Assembly (NCBI GenBank): GCA_038373865.1 | Contig: JAXGGA010002815.1 | Span: 1 to 64,000 of the forward strand | Length of the DNA stretch: 64,000 nucleotides | Origin: Uloborus plumipes | Taxonomy: Eukaryota; Arthropoda; Arachnida; Araneae; Uloboridae | Reading direction: 5' to 3' | In this document: one piece after another, positions 1 through 13,379 of the stretch | Layout: every line of letters begins with the position of its first letter | Position numbering within the stretch: the first letter of the stretch is position 1 | Notes under the pieces: generated by a model | What the model saw: only the letters and a program-made list of their open reading frames with translations | What the model was told of the DNA's origin: nothing | Databases searched by the model: none | Translations under genes and position numbers: made by a program

Positions 1-239
1 AACAATCTTTTTCGTAATATAAACATATAAATAGTTAAAAGTATTTCTGTGCTACTTTGATCAACTTTCTCTCACGCTGTTTTCCACCAGAACATAAAAT
101 TTCAAAAGAAACAAAACTATCCTTAATCAAAGCGTATGCTTATTGTTTACTACTTTCTTCCAACGAAGATGTTTACAAATTTGTCTCCTATCTCGGCCCA
201 TTTAAGGCACTGAATGCAACACCTCTCTTATTAATGTAA

Positions 240-365
240 TTACTTCGGCAAGGCGCCGAACGGTCCGGAGACTTTCGATTTCCCAGCTTACGGATGTAAA
301 ACCCACTTTCCCTCAGGCCCGTGCGTGCAGGGGAAATGTGTATAAGGGTGCCATTGCAGAGGTGG
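240..365. other. GC-rich patch, unassigned
   Basis: Contains a TTCGGC/GCCGAA mini-hairpin (244-260), GGTCCGGAGA and CCCGTGCGTGCAGGGG. It stands out from the AT-rich flanks. No ORF, tRNA or known repeat recognised. Confidence 0.3.
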
Positions 366-1162
366 GGATTGTTTGCTTTCTTACGAGGTTTTTAAATTGA
401 AATTAAAATGAAAAGTAGTGTTTTGAAAAGTTAAGTTGTTTCATATTATTCAAATAATGCAAGTTTGTTTATTTTTTAGATTTTTGAATGAAAAATAATT
501 TTCCTAGAAGAAAATTTGTATTATGATGGCGTTTTAAAAATTATAGCTATTTTGTTCTTTCGATGCTTTTTTGATGAAAAATTAGTAGAATAAATTTAAA
601 AGACTAGAGAATAGCCATATGATGTTCCTTAAAAAATAATAAGCTGAATTGAAGTTTTTAACTGAAGATAAGAAAAATATTCTTCCGGTAAGGGTATTTG
701 TATTACGTTAACATATTAGATTTGAGATTTTTTTTCCTTTTCTCAACTTTCTGAATAAAAAATAAGTAGAAAAAATGTTTTTGATGCGAGGAAGTATGTA
801 GTATTTTTGATTAAAGAATTGTAACAATTATTTTGGATGCATATTTATACGCTTAAAAATATCATGATACATGCCAATTTAAGCATTAGTAATTTCTTTT
901 AAATAAAAATAAATTCTGTATGATTGAGGGAAATGTGTACTATTACGATGAGGAAAAAGAATGCCCCTTCTGTGAGTTTTTAATGACAACAAGAAGTCTA
1001 TATTCCTAGTAATTTCTAGATTAACTACTATTCATCACTACAATTTACAATGGGAAACCTACCATTTTTAGTTCGATGGCACTTCGTATGCTTCTACTTC
1101 TTAGCGTTACAATATAATGATAGCAATGAAGTTTACCGGATTTAAAACGGAAAAAAAAATAT
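366..1162. other. AT-rich, nothing recognised
   Basis: No coding frame, inverted repeat or tandem repeat that I can support. Confidence 0.5.
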
Positions 1163-1960
1163 TTGTCCAACTAAGCCTTATCATTATATAGAAGATAATT
1201 ACCGATATATTTACATTTAAAAACTTATCTCTTCTCTTAAATTTTATATTTTGTTTAAATCAAACAATTTTTAAATCAGTTTTCTAAATTTTTACTAATG
1301 TAAATTTTCTTTAAACAAAATTTTTACCGCAACATGATTTTGTTTAATGTGTAAGCATTTCGTAAATTAAAATCATTTAATAGCTTCAGTATTCATATGA
1401 TTCAATATTGGAAAACAAAGTTAAAAGTGAATAGAGTTCTTTCTTACATATTTTTATACCTAGCATAATTTAGAAAAATGTTTGCATCATGTATTCTGTT
1501 CTTTTAGGAGATTGTATCTGTTCAAATCCGAATTATTCCCGAGACACTTGTCCTACTAAACCTTATATTTATACACAAGATGTTTGCCGAGAAATTCACT
1601 TTTAAAACCTAATGCTGTAAATTTCATCCTTTTTTTTAAATCAAAGTAAGAGTTTTCTTATTTTTTACCAATGTAAAATACTTTTTTAAATAAAATCCTT
1701 ACAACAAAATGTTTTTGTTTAGTACTGAATTATGTGAAACTTTGTACACATTATATTTCATTATCCTAATATTAACTTGATTCAACGTTGAAAAAACAAG
1801 GTTAAAAGTGAATAGAGCTCTTTAATATTTTTTATGCCAAGCATAATTTAGAACAATGTACTCTGTTCTTTCAGGAGATTGTATCTTTCCAAATCCGAAT
1901 TTATCCTTTGATACTTGTCCCACTGAATATTTATTTCTGTTTTGTTTTGATTAAAGGATT
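1163..1960. repeat. Decayed tandem repeat, about 385-bp unit
   Basis: The string TTGTCCNACTAARCCTTA recurs at 1,163 and 1,548, and in part at 1,915. Between the anchors the order of motifs is the same, for example TTAAAAGTGAATAGAG near 1,420 and 1,801, and GGAGATTGTATCT near 1,507 and 1,874. Identity is moderate with indels, so the array is old. Confidence 0.7.
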
Positions 1961-2569
1961 CGGGATGTTGTTGACTCAGGAGATGCAACTTAATGGCAAA
2001 AAATAACAGGGGTATGGTACTCAGTTTTATCAAGATGGTTCTTCTCGTTAATTAGCTTTGCTAATTGCTTTTGTTACATAATGCATCATTATTATGAGGT
2101 ATTTGTTTTAATTACTATATTTATCTAAAGTAACTTCCTATACATCATGTTATTACAATTATACTCATTTTTAATCTGTAATTTAGATAAATAACAAATA
2201 GTGTTAAGCTGATGGACAACAAGTGGCTCTGTGTAATTTGAAGTCATATGGTTTAAATTTGTAGAAGACATTTTTAATGTTATTTTGAAGCTGTTCTTTT
2301 TTAGTTCACGCAAACGGAGCCATTTGACAAAAATAATAAAACAATATTAATAAAAAGAAATAAGTTGGAAATTGCTCAGGTTTGGAAATGAAACATACTT
2401 TCGGATTTAATTCAAGTAGACCTGCATCTTTCTTTGAACGTTGTGTTTTAGGCACATTTCCATATTGAAAAATCCGATTATTTGGTAAATAATGTATCTG
2501 CTGGTTTTCTTTCCTAAAACTTTGTAAAAAGTTTTTGTGATTGTTTCCAGTTTGTAAGCATTAAGAAGT

Positions 2570-2646
2570 TACAAAGAAAATTACAACGTATAAGAAGGCA
2601 CACCCTGCTTGTTTGTGCCTTCTTATTTGTTGTAATTTTCTTTACA
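2570..2646. repeat. Compact 33-bp-arm hairpin
   Basis: Arms 2,570-2,602 and 2,614-2,646 pair at 29 of 33 positions around an 11-nt loop; the end of the 5' arm reads TAAGAAGGCACA. The size and pairing resemble a pre-microRNA or a tiny foldback transposon. I recognise no known microRNA seed. Confidence 0.8.
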
Positions 2647-5600
2647 TCTATAGCACAAAGGTATTTGTAAACTTTATTAAGAAGGTACTTCAACTATTTT
2701 TCTTTTATTTGTATTCTGGTTTCGCATTATAGCTAGTTACTGAAAATGCTTAAAACAAATAATTATGAAAGTGTTTACTCAAGGTAATTAGAACAAGTAT
2801 TGCTTCTTAAGTTGATTTCTATTAAATTATATGGAGTTATTTAAGGTATAAAACTTTGTTGGCGACGTGGTTTATTTGTGACGGCAAACATCATGGCGCA
2901 CAGATTTTTCTTTGATGTTTTTAATTGGATAAAATTATCATGCACATTCGTTTAAGGCACCAATAAATTATGTAGAGGGAATTTTCGAAATTTAAAAACA
3001 CACTATTCTTTTTTAAAGATTAGAAATGTTGTAAAAATTATTTTATTTACGACAAATTTCTCACCTTAGTGTCCGGAGAACTTTGAACAAGGTAAAAAAT
3101 TCTTTTGAATGGATTTTACTATAATTATTTTTAATTTTGGGTAACTAAAAAAATTCTTTTGTCGCTTTTCTTAAGTTTTATGCTAAATGATGCAATAAAA
3201 ATTATGAAATATTAATGGGAAAAAGGACACAACTTTGACCAAGTTTCTTCGAAATACAGTAATGTTGCTCTAAAGTTGGAAAATTCTTATGCATATAAAT
3301 GTTAACAATCACGCTCTTTTTTTTGCTTATTTTAAAAATAAAAATTTCTATTCAGTTCAAAAGTTTATTTTTTATTTCAGTTTGTTAATTTACTCACGGA
3401 ATATTCATTTATAAGAGCAACTCTCTGTTCCTACTAATTCTGAAGCTTAATGAAGCGTCAATTACGATATGTTTGTACTAACCATGCTAATTAATTATTA
3501 TTCAGTTAAATATGTTTGTTTGTTTGTTTTTTTTTTTTTGCAAGAAATGTTAAAAGAAACCTTGTGGTAAAAAGAACTTGTAAATTTTTTATGCGTTCGT
3601 TATCATAAAACATATTTATTGTCATTTGTCAAAATTAGTTTTTATTTATTATTTTCTTAAATCAATTTTCAGAAAGAAATAAACGGCTTTTTTCTCTCAT
3701 AAGTATAAGCGAAAGTTACATCCTGCGTATAACACAAAAAATGCGATAACTTTTGTGGCAAGTTATGAGAAGAACAGTTTCTGCAAATTTACGCTTTAAA
3801 ATATATACTTTTCCTAAAGTTTCTGTAAAAAATTTAAAGGCCAGACTTTTTATAATTTTAATTATTTTTTTATTTAAGAAATAAGAAAATAAATAAATCA
3901 AAAGTAACTTGATCTCAAAAAAGTTCAAAATGAAGTGTCTGCATTTATTTTTATGTGTTCAAAACTTATGTGTTCATTAACTTTTTCTGTAAAGAAATAT
4001 TATTTTGAGCAAGGGAATGTACCGTAATTTCTCACTTTCGAAAAATAATGTTGCTTCAAAATAATATTTTCTAAAAATTATCTGAATTTTATGCTCGAAT
4101 ATCCAATCATTCTTAACCTTATTTTACATGTGTTTGATAGATTATGCATTTGTTGATGATAAGATACCATAGGACGAACAACTGGAAGGATAGATTGTGT
4201 GCAAATGTTTCCCGGCCTTGGGAATATCTTTCTTTACGTTGAGGTAAATTAATACTTTCCAATTTGCCTCTAATTTCAATGAACAGGCGTTTACGTGCAA
4301 GAAAAGTCTAATTTCTCATTACATCACGAATCGTTATATAGCTCATTTGGATATATGGCGCATTTAATTTGTCTCCCAAAGAATGATATGTTTTTTAAAT
4401 ATTTTTGTTTGATATCATCAGACAGAAAAAAAATTACATTTTTCAGTAAAGTATTTTCTTTTTCTAATTAATAAACAAACCTGGTATTTGTCCACACATC
4501 CAAATTACAATTTTAATTCATATTCATAAATAATGAATATTTATTTATTTTATTTATTTATATACATTCATTTCATTTTATTTATTGATTTATTCTATTT
4601 TAAGAGGATAATTGTTACTCTACTTTTCTTTTCTTTTCATTATAACAATCATCCAATTATGAAAATAAACTTTCCTTTGCAGAGGCACATGCCATTTATT
4701 TGTACGTAAATTGAATGGTCAATTTTTATGACTTCGGTTATATCGCATTTTTCAGATATATCGCTCTATTTTGTTGTATCTAGACAAGCACTATATATCG
4801 ATAGGTTATTATATTAGATTAGTCTTTACCTTTATATCACAACTTTTTTATTCACAGCTAAACCGAAAGCCAACATAAAAAATTTATTTTCCTCTTGCAA
4901 TTTAATTTCGCAAATTAAAAACTTCAAGATATTCATTTCCAGTTTTCACTAAAATATCAAATGTCTTTGAAGAGTCGGCATAGATTATCCATATAAAATG
5001 TTGGAGGAAAATGACAAACATTTCTCTTTTATTCTAATACTATTGTGTCTTAATCTATACCATTTTATGTAATTATGTTGCTAAAAGCGTTTTTTGTTAT
5101 CACAAATCAGTAGACAAATATTGCTCAAGGAAAAACTTTCTGCAGGCATTGTTAAATAATGTTAAATAATTTTCCTTGAAATTTATTGATGTAAAAGAGA
5201 GAGGAGATCGATAAATTTGCTTGACTGTAGTGGCCAGAACAGGTTTGGAGAAGATATGGCATATTTCTAAGGATCTCAATACAACTGTACAATTTTTACT
5301 GGTTTATTGCATAATAGTCTAACTAGGTTCTGTTATAGTAACACTTAACTATTCAAATGACGTTCACTCTTTTAAATAAGACAATATTACTGCATCATGG
5401 CTAGCTTTTTTATATGTGAGTAAATTACGTTTTGACTTTTCTTCAGGATAGTAGAATGGAAAAAATATTTACTAAATGGCATTGATCGCAATTTTAATGT
5501 CGGCTAAATATAGCGGATTGTATTGGCTAACGTTAAGAAAAACTTTGTATTATTTAGTTAAGGACAATATCCAAAGTAATTGAGGGAAAAAATTGAATCA

Positions 5601-6559
5601 GTTTAAAAGATGCAGAAAAACGAATTAATGGATTCTCATGGATAAAACACAATACAACTATTTACAGGCAAACATGAATGTAAATTAGTGTGGTCTTCAG
5701 CATATATGAGAAAGTGAAAAATCAATCTTATATTTTAATATTTATTTCCCTTTTGTGTCAGTAACTGTTTTTTTTTTTTTTTTTTGAAAAATTAAATTGT
5801 AAGACATAGCACTAGGAGGTGATAAATGAAACAATATAGCCAAATTCCTCAAGTTTTTCAGCAAGTTTTTATTCCTATTTAAATTTAAAAGCAATATTTA
5901 ATCGTAAAAATAATTGAAATAAGGACTGGAATTGTTTAACCGCAAAATACGTACCTTATATTTACTACGTATCTTACATTATTAGGGAGCTACCGTCTCT
6001 GCTAATTGTCGTTCAGGAACACTTAACTATAAGCAGTTCCATTCGGATCACTTCACCATCTGCTCTCGGAGCTCTTGTTCACTACATACTATCTACATCA
6101 ATATAAAGTAGCAATTGTGTTATGAATAGTACTCATCGTGTGAAATAAGTTGGAGAAACAAATAAATTGCCACTTTTAAAACGTCACATTTGACTGCTTT
6201 GTGTCTATTTTAAGTACAAAATGTAAATTATTCAAAATTTAAAATTTTAAAGCAGTATACATCTCTTATTTTCCAATCGTTTTGCATTTCATACTTCAAA
6301 CGTTAGGATTTATTTGTTTTAAATATTTATTTCTTATTTATTTCTAACTTCAATGATGACTGTTATCTTCTTTTCTGTTTTGTATTTTTTACTCCTCCAA
6401 AATGAAATTATTCACTCTTTTAAAATATCAAGAAGTAGTCTCACACATTGAAAAATTTAAAAAAAAAAAAAAACTATATCTCTGAAAGGGTATCAATATG
6501 ATTTTAAATGCATAAACACTAACATGCATTCAGTAACCGGAAGAAATGCAACGTTATTT
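2647..6559. other. AT-rich, low-complexity only
   Basis: Holds an ATTT/TTTA-rich stretch (4,530-4,600), a repeated GTTAAATAAT (5,151-5,170) and T or A runs near 3,530, 5,770 and 6,460. Slightly GC-richer at 5,985-6,110. No gene recognised. Confidence 0.5.
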
Positions 6560-8190
6560 CTATGAAATAAAAAATATATTCCTCAGATTTTTAGTTCTAT
6601 AAGCAGAGTATTGAATTATCTGTTACCCAATAAAGAAGGGACCACTGTATCTCTCTGCAAGAGCCAGTATATTGATGGTGAGTAGCTAGAGAAATCTCTC
6701 CTACTTTTTCCAAATCTGTTCCCCCTTGATGGATAGCCGTTTCTCTTCGTGATCCTTTCGCCACTTTTGCTGAATTAGGAACAGTCAAGATCGGTTGTTC
6801 TAATTCAAAACGTATGGCCCTTGCAGTTGGAAGTAACCTTTCATAGAGTTTCTTTAATTTTGAATCGTTTTTTCAAAGAGACATGGTTACCAACGTGCAG
6901 ATGAGTAAAACACTTTACTATTGGATATTCTTACGAATATTCCTTTACACAGCAACAAGTATTCTGACCTGATAAGTGCAAAAATTGTTTCTACAATGAG
7001 CTAAAAATCTGAAAAACGCCTCCTAAAACTCCTGAAAAACTCCTCCTAAAATTTTTATCCTCTATATATTTTATTCAAACTCAAAGAATTAATACAATAT
7101 ATATTCAAGCACTTAAACAATTTTCATTTACAAATGACTAAAGCATAGTTTACAGATGAAATATGTTACAAAAACTATCTTTGTGACAATAACTCAGTTT
7201 TGATGGAAAGTATTAAAGATCTTATAGATAACTTCATATCTCTGTAAGAGAAGGTATATTGATGGCCAAATGCCTGAGAAATGTTTCCTACTTTTACCGA
7301 ATCCGTTTCCCCTTAGTGGATAACAGTTTCTCTTCGGGATCATTTCGCCACTTCTGCTGAATAAAGAGCAGTCGAGTTCAGTTGTTCTCCTTCAAAACAT
7401 ATGGCTCTTTTAGTTAGGAGAAAAAATTTAATGGAGTTTCTTTAATTTTGAAGGTAGCAGGGTTAAAAACGTGCAAATACATAAAAAGTTTTGCCACTGG
7501 ATGTTCTAAAGAGTATTCCTTGCTCTTTTACCCTTTTTACAACAAGTAGTCTCACGTGCTAAGCACAAAAGTCGTACCTGTAGTTGAACTCAGAATGAAA
7601 AACCGCTTTTTAAAGTTTTACTCCTCCCCATATCTATTCAGACTCCGCGTTTTAAGCATTTAAAAAATATATTTCTCATTCACAAATGGCAGTTAAACAT
7701 TGTTTATAGGTAAAATAAGCTTACAAAGAACCACCTTGTGACCATCACTCAATTTTAATAAAAAATTCAGGTACTACTTTTGTGCATAGCATGGCATTAC
7801 TCTTTGCCTGAAGGAATGTAACATTACTCGGAAGAAAAAAATTATTCCTCAGATTTCTAGTTTTATAAGCAGAGTATTAAACTATCCGTTAGACAGTTGT
7901 ATCCTCCTATAAGAGGAGATATTCTGATGGTGAAATGCGAAAGAAATCTCTCCTACTTTTACGAAATCTGTTTCCCCTTGATGGATAACTTGTTCTTCGT
8001 TATCCTTTCTCCACTTTTGCTGAATTAGGAACAATTAAGCTTCGATTCTTCTCATTTGGAGCGTACGGTTCTTGTACTTAAAAGAAAATATAAATTGAAT
8101 TTCTTTAATTTTGAATCAGTTTATAAAATGAAGCCCGGTTTACAAAAAAATGTGCAAATAAATGAAACGCTTTACCACAGGACATTTTAA
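6560..8190. repeat. Three diverged tandem copies, about 600-660 bp each
   Basis: A block with CTCTCCTACTTTT, then GTTTCCCCTTGATGGATA, then CCACTTTTGCTGAATTAGGA, then AGTTTCTTTAATTTTGAA recurs in order from about 6,670, 7,258 and 7,921. The third copy is truncated near 8,190. No open frame runs through the units. The origin is unknown. Confidence 0.8.
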
Positions 8191-8996
8191 AGAAAGAAAT
8201 ATTTAGGTATCCGCTCGACTCGATGATGATTGCATTACATATCATGTCTGTTAAATCAGTTTTCAATGTACAACTAATTCAATTACATTAGCAGTAATTT
8301 ACACTTAATGTTCAATATAAACATTAAGTGTATTAATTCAAGAGTCCGTAATCTGTCAATATAGTTTTGAGGAATTAAGTAAATAGTGTGTCAATTGAAA
8401 AACTTTGACATAATTTCCAATTATTCTGAACTAAGGCAACTTGATTTAAAATGATTAACGTCACTCTTTTTTTTCGTCACTTTTACGCGTATATCCACCA
8501 TTTTTTTAAGGTATATATTTTTTATTTTCTGAGTATTGTTTTTTTTTAACGCCATCATATTATTTCTGAAAATGCATTTACGTTGGTTAACTTATTGCAC
8601 TTACATTTTCTTTTCCTTAGCATGTATTTTCCGGCACTTTAAACCTATTTCAGAATTTATGCGTCAAACAACAACACCGATCAATGCTATTGCGCGTAAA
8701 TTTTGATGAAAATGACACACATATGTTTTGGATTTTCAATATTTTTTTAGCACAGGAAATGAAATTTTACTTAAAAAAAGCTTTTATTTTTCGTTTGCTA
8801 TTTCCCGCCTCATGCTACACTTTTCAAATTTTATCAAATCAAAATTTTCAAACTTAGTATACTAATTACGATTTACTAAAAAAAAAAAAACCTGATATTT
8901 GCGCAATGTCTTGTTTTTGAAGCGTACTTTCTCGAAAATAATTTTTAAAACAGACTACAGAATAATTCGTACATCTCTCATTTTTTTCTGTTTAAG
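8191..8996. other. AT-rich, one small hairpin
   Basis: CACTTAATGTT (8,302-8,312) and AACATTAAGTG (8,320-8,330) form a perfect 11-bp hairpin. Nothing else seen. Confidence 0.5.
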
Positions 8997-8999
8997 ATA

Positions 9000-9448
9000 G
9001 GGTAAGTGCTCCAGTAGTCGGCCATTTAAGAGATCTTTTGTGGATCTTGGCTAACCTAGAACTTTCAGCTATCAATACAGCAACAAAAACAAGGTAAAGC
9101 TTTAGAACGAACCTTTCTGATAGTGAATAACCTACTTATTTCAGAAATTTTAAAAAAAATGTTAAAATCCAAGCTGTTGTCAACACTAGTAAATGCTTCA
9201 GTAGTGGGCCACAGAATCATCTTAGCTGAAAAATAAGCAGAATCGCAATCTTGGATGACGGACACACCATTCAAAATGAAATAACTCATTACTAATTCGA
9301 AAAAAGTACCCAAAACTTAACTGCCACTGGTTGATGATTGAGGATAGGTACATGACTGTGTGAATGCGTCATATCTGATTTTGAATTAAAAATGTACTAT
9401 TTATGAGAAGTTTTATGTAATTGTGGCCGACTACTGGAGCATTTACCC
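9000..9448. mobile_element. TA-flanked MITE, family H
   Basis: Ends GGGTAAGTGCTCCAGTAG and the complement of GGGTAAATGCTCCAGTAG match at 27 of 28 positions counted from 8,997-9,024 and 9,424-9,451. TA lies on both sides (8,998-8,999 and 9,449-9,450). A third, same-direction copy of the end (AGTAAATGCTTCAGTAGTGG) lies inside at 9,188-9,207. A minus-strand frame of 82 codons inside has no recognisable domain. Confidence 0.83.
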
Positions 9449-9964
9449 TATGTATCACATAAATATTCAATATCTTCAGACGTTGTGAAGTATCCCAATT
9501 CAGTACTATTCTTTACATACAAGATGGCAATAGGGGGGTGGCATTAAAATTATGCAGTAAAATTAACAGTTCTTAAAAATGTAATGTGTTTCTTTAAAGA
9601 ATAGTAATTAGTCAGAGGTTTGAAATTTTACTGGGCCGCAAGTTGAAAAAAGTTGAAAAACACAGGCTGAAGAATTGCTCAAAATATGGGATTTCAGTTT
9701 GAAACCCACATCTTAGAAAAAGAAACTTTTCAGTTCATCGAAAAAACAAATATGTTTTCAACAATTTAGAGACAAAATCTTTTTTTTTTCGCACCATTTT
9801 CTTTATTTGTGCAAATAGTTTTAAAGAAATCTTTTTATTTTATTGTAAGTTATCCGGTATTTCTTCATAGTGACCTTGGATCTGTTTTGCAATAGTAGAA
9901 ACCTCCTGACATGTAAATGGGATATTTATGGTAATAACATTTTAGCATCTGTGTGTAGTCTTAG

Positions 9965-10453
9965 GATTATTTAAGGGCTGTGATTGATTACACGATCAAC
10001 AAAATAAAAGATTATTTTAAACACATTACTGCAATATTGATACTAACATTAATCAATTTCATTGAGTATTTTGTGAGAAAATATATTTTCCCACGATTTT
10101 GCGAGTTTTTCACTAAAGAGTGTTGTTGTAATGATACTTTAAAATATTTGTTGCGTTTTTTAAAACGTGCTAATTTTATTAGTATACTCCCACAGAACTT
10201 TTTTATGAGTATGTATAATTTGTGGATAAAAATAAACGAAATGCGTTGTTCATTTTTTTCTTTTGAGTTTTGGTTTTGTAAAATAGTGCGCTTAAATTTA
10301 AGTTACAATGGAATGTGTGCTTCTATACGCAATTTCTTAAATCATTTTTGTTATACCTTTGAAAAAGAAAAAGAATTACAAGAAAAATTTGAACTGTATT
10401 CTTTTTCTGGCGTTTATATCATTAATTGTTTTTTTTTACATTTTTATCGCTGA
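9965..10453 (+). other. Unrecognised 163-codon open stretch
   Basis: Open from just after TCTTAG (a possible splice acceptor, AG at 9,963-9,964) to TGA at 10,453. Longer than expected by chance in DNA this AT-rich. The product would be rich in F, I, N and K with hydrophobic segments near both ends and a CCCN cluster, but no family is recognisable. The first ATG is well inside, so it would have to be a terminal exon or chance. Confidence 0.15.
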
Positions 10454-10869
10454 ATATTGTTTTATTTAGGAATGTGGTTCCTCTCCAAATGTGCTTTCAT
10501 TTTTTTTATTCAGTTACGTGATTTATAAATATGTTTACATTACTTGAAAAACTATATTTATAAAATTAACTATTACTTTATATCACATAACTTAGTTTAA
10601 TTGTTTATTTATTTTTTATGATAATTTCTAAATTAAAAGAGTACTTGTTACGGAAACTAAAAAATATTATGTTAAATGTTAGATTCTTCTTGGTACATAG
10701 ACACATTTTTGAAAAATATATTTTCAAAGAAAAATAATTAAAACTTCGTTGTAGATATGCATACAAATTCATTCACCTATATTAATAGCTCCATTGTTGC
10801 AGAAATTTAATGATGATGCGGTAAAAGGCATTTGCTTATGCATAGGTATTTGACCACATTCGTGTTGCG

Positions 10870-11105
10870 TTTTCAAGTTAAAAACGTAAGTCCAAAAATG
10901 GCGATTTTCACTTTTTTGCTTCATTGTATGTAGATTCTTATTCCACATCGACCCTTTAAAACAGTATTCTATAAAACAAATTCCTTCAAAATTATTTAGC
11001 AGCGTGAAAAGAGCGCGAGTCCCATCATTTACATGTATTCGACAATCGTTTTTACCCTCTACTGAAAAATGACGAAAATGGACTTACGTTAGTCTGGTTC
11101 TGAGG
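10870..11105. mobile_element. TA-flanked MITE, family E, copy 1 (left end decayed)
   Basis: The right end ...TTACGTTAGTCTGGTTCTGAGG precedes TA at 11,106-11,107. The interior aligns in inverted orientation with 40,181-40,418. The left end keeps ACGTAAGTCC (10,884-10,893), but the outer bases are not recognisable. Confidence 0.75.
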
Positions 11106-11108
11106 TAC

Positions 11109-12790
11109 AGATATACCGATAGTTAATTAGTATCGGTACAAGTTAGGATAAGGAACTATATCGCCTACATGATATAAGGGATATCATAGGAATTAGTAAA
11201 TTAAACTGATAGGACTGTACTGGTGAAAGGACGACAAAAAAATATTTGAAATGCAGATGAAATGTGATAATGAAAAATTTAGTATGTTATTTTCCATGAA
11301 TACAGTTTTACAAAATTTCAAACATTTTAATCTGGGCCGATCAAAATTTAGGAGAGATGTGCTGTGCTTGGGAACTAAGCAATTAAACCAATGTATCTGA
11401 ATGGGAGAAAAAGGTTCAATTTGAAATCCTATAAAATTATTTTCGATATATGTGTTCAAAATTTCTAAGAACACATTGCCTTTAACTCTTGAATGTTTTT
11501 ATTAACGTATTTTCTTCTTCATTAGTCATTATTTTTCTTTCTTTGTAAGACTTACAGTTACAGTTATTGCAGTTATTTTTTGTGAGAAAGCGAGTGAAGA
11601 AGTTATACTTGTTGTGACAACACATCGAGTTTTTTATATAGTTATATGTTATGCATGTTTTTAAAAAGTATAAGTATGTCTGTGTCTAGTTCTAAAGCAT
11701 TTCAATAGTTTTGAATGTAGAAAAGAAAGCTTAGGAGAAAGATAAAGAGTCGGAAATATTTATCTCTAAGTTTTCCCGGACAGTAAAAAGCGTCAATACA
11801 TTTAAATGCACACAATGCAAAATAAATGGGTGCATTATGTTTCTCCAATCTAGGGGGTGAGGAAATTACTAATCCGATCCCCCAAATGGTCAATCAGTAA
11901 AAAAATGCGACGAAAAGAGCATTAATGATTGAATGTCTAAATTTATGAGTACGAGAGAATAATCCAGAGTTTGGTCGTGAACAGCTGTAAAAATGAGTGT
12001 AAATTCAAACACGTTGCGTATACGCTTTGCGCCATGTTAACATGCTTAAACAAATGGTTTACTGAAAACATGCAAAACATGGTTAAGAAGTTTTTTTCTT
12101 GCAAAGAACGTTACAGCGCAAATAGACAAAAAAATAGGATGCATATTCATCGGTTTTATGAGGGATCCCTTTTCAATGTTAAACTTTTCAACCTCTAAAG
12201 GTTAATCTACAACTACAAGAAATTACGATCACTGCTGCTAAACATCTAGGTGCCTCATTTCATTAATTATTTTTTGTTTATTTATTTTTATTTGTTTATT
12301 TCCATTCAAAGCCTCTGAGATCAATCACCGTTGAGACCCCTGTGACTACTGCGTTTAATATATATGTTTGGGAGGAGACGCAGTTTTTTTTTTTTTTTTT
12401 TTTTTTGTATATTTTCCAACAATTTTTGGTTATAACAAACTTTATTTTTTAGACCATGTTAACTTTCATAGTGATTTTAGAAGTTAATAGCAGAAAGGCT
12501 TACATTTAAGAGAAAAAATAGAGCAATTAAAAGAGGAAATAAAACTTTTAAGTTTAGATCTTACTGATCATCACGGCTGTTAGATTAAGTCTGAGAAATA
12601 GCGACAATTTTATTTGGAACCGGAGCTTTTCCCATTTGCATTAGTAAATAATGATCGTCATTTCAAACATTTAATCATCGAAATAGTCAAGTTATGCTAA
12701 AAATGTCTAACTTTCGTTTCAGTTCCTCCGGTCTATCGAAGTTTGAAGATGAAACAGGTTGAATTCTAAGATGATGAGGCGGTAGGGGGG
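11109..12790. other. AT-rich, no supported gene
   Basis: A cysteine-containing frame of 75 codons at 11,971-12,198 starts at TTG and has no known domain. A 22-base T run follows AGACGCAG near 12,385. Confidence 0.45.
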
Positions 12791-12799
12791 TGGGGAGAT

Positions 12800-12973
12800 C
12801 AGGGCCTTCATTTCAAGTTTTTCCAGGGGGGTTGGGGGAAAGGGTCCAAACACAATGCAATTTCATCGGAAAACACTAAAAACCACCCCCACTTAAATGT
12901 AAATACATGGATTTCTCAAATCCAGGGGGGGGGGAGCAATTGACACCCGCTACCCTACTAAATGACGGGCCTG
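12800..12973. mobile_element. hAT-type MITE, family B, copy 1
   Basis: A 174-bp element (starts CAGGGCCTTCATTTCAAG, ends ...ACGGGCCTG) with a perfect 8-bp duplication GGGGAGAT on both sides (12,792-12,799 and 12,974-12,981). It shares its whole length with the copy at 42,910. Confidence 0.9.
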
Positions 12974-13139
12974 GGGGAGATATTAAGTGTTTGTTGTGAG
13001 TTATACCATTCGGTTACCTGAATCAGAGTAGATGAATTTACTCGGTTTAAGGCAGAATCGTTACGGATTCCGTTTTTATGAGCACTATTAGGGTGGAAGT
13101 CCGATTTAGTTCAATATACATGCATTAAGACACGTTTAT

Positions 13140-13372
13140 CCTTTTGGATCCGGGCTGTTTTTTAGAAATTTTTCTTTCGACCCGGGTAGTATGACAGTTG
13201 AACCACAGATTTCTTTACCATTGAAAAGAGAAGGTATAAACTGTCGCACCAGACGTATGAAACCTCGAAAAAATCCCGGCTCCAAAGGGTTCGAGTGAAA
13301 ATCTCAACCCCGTCCTCTAAAAAAAAAAGAAAGACTTACGGTACAGCATGTGTACCGCCCGGCTCCTAAAGG
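13140..13372. mobile_element. piggyBac-type MITE, family 1, copy 1
   Basis: A 233-bp element (CCTTTTGGATCCGG ... CGGCTCCTAAAGG) with TTAT on the left (13,136-13,139, a decayed TTAA) and TTAA on the right (13,373-13,376). It aligns over its whole length with the copy at 19,855. TTAA duplications are the hallmark of piggyBac. Confidence 0.75.
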
Positions 13373-13379
13373 TTAAAGG

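Noticed and set aside
11971..12198. Cysteine-containing 75-codon frame as a small secreted protein
   Set aside because: It starts at TTG, has no signal peptide and irregular cysteine spacing; nothing supports expression.
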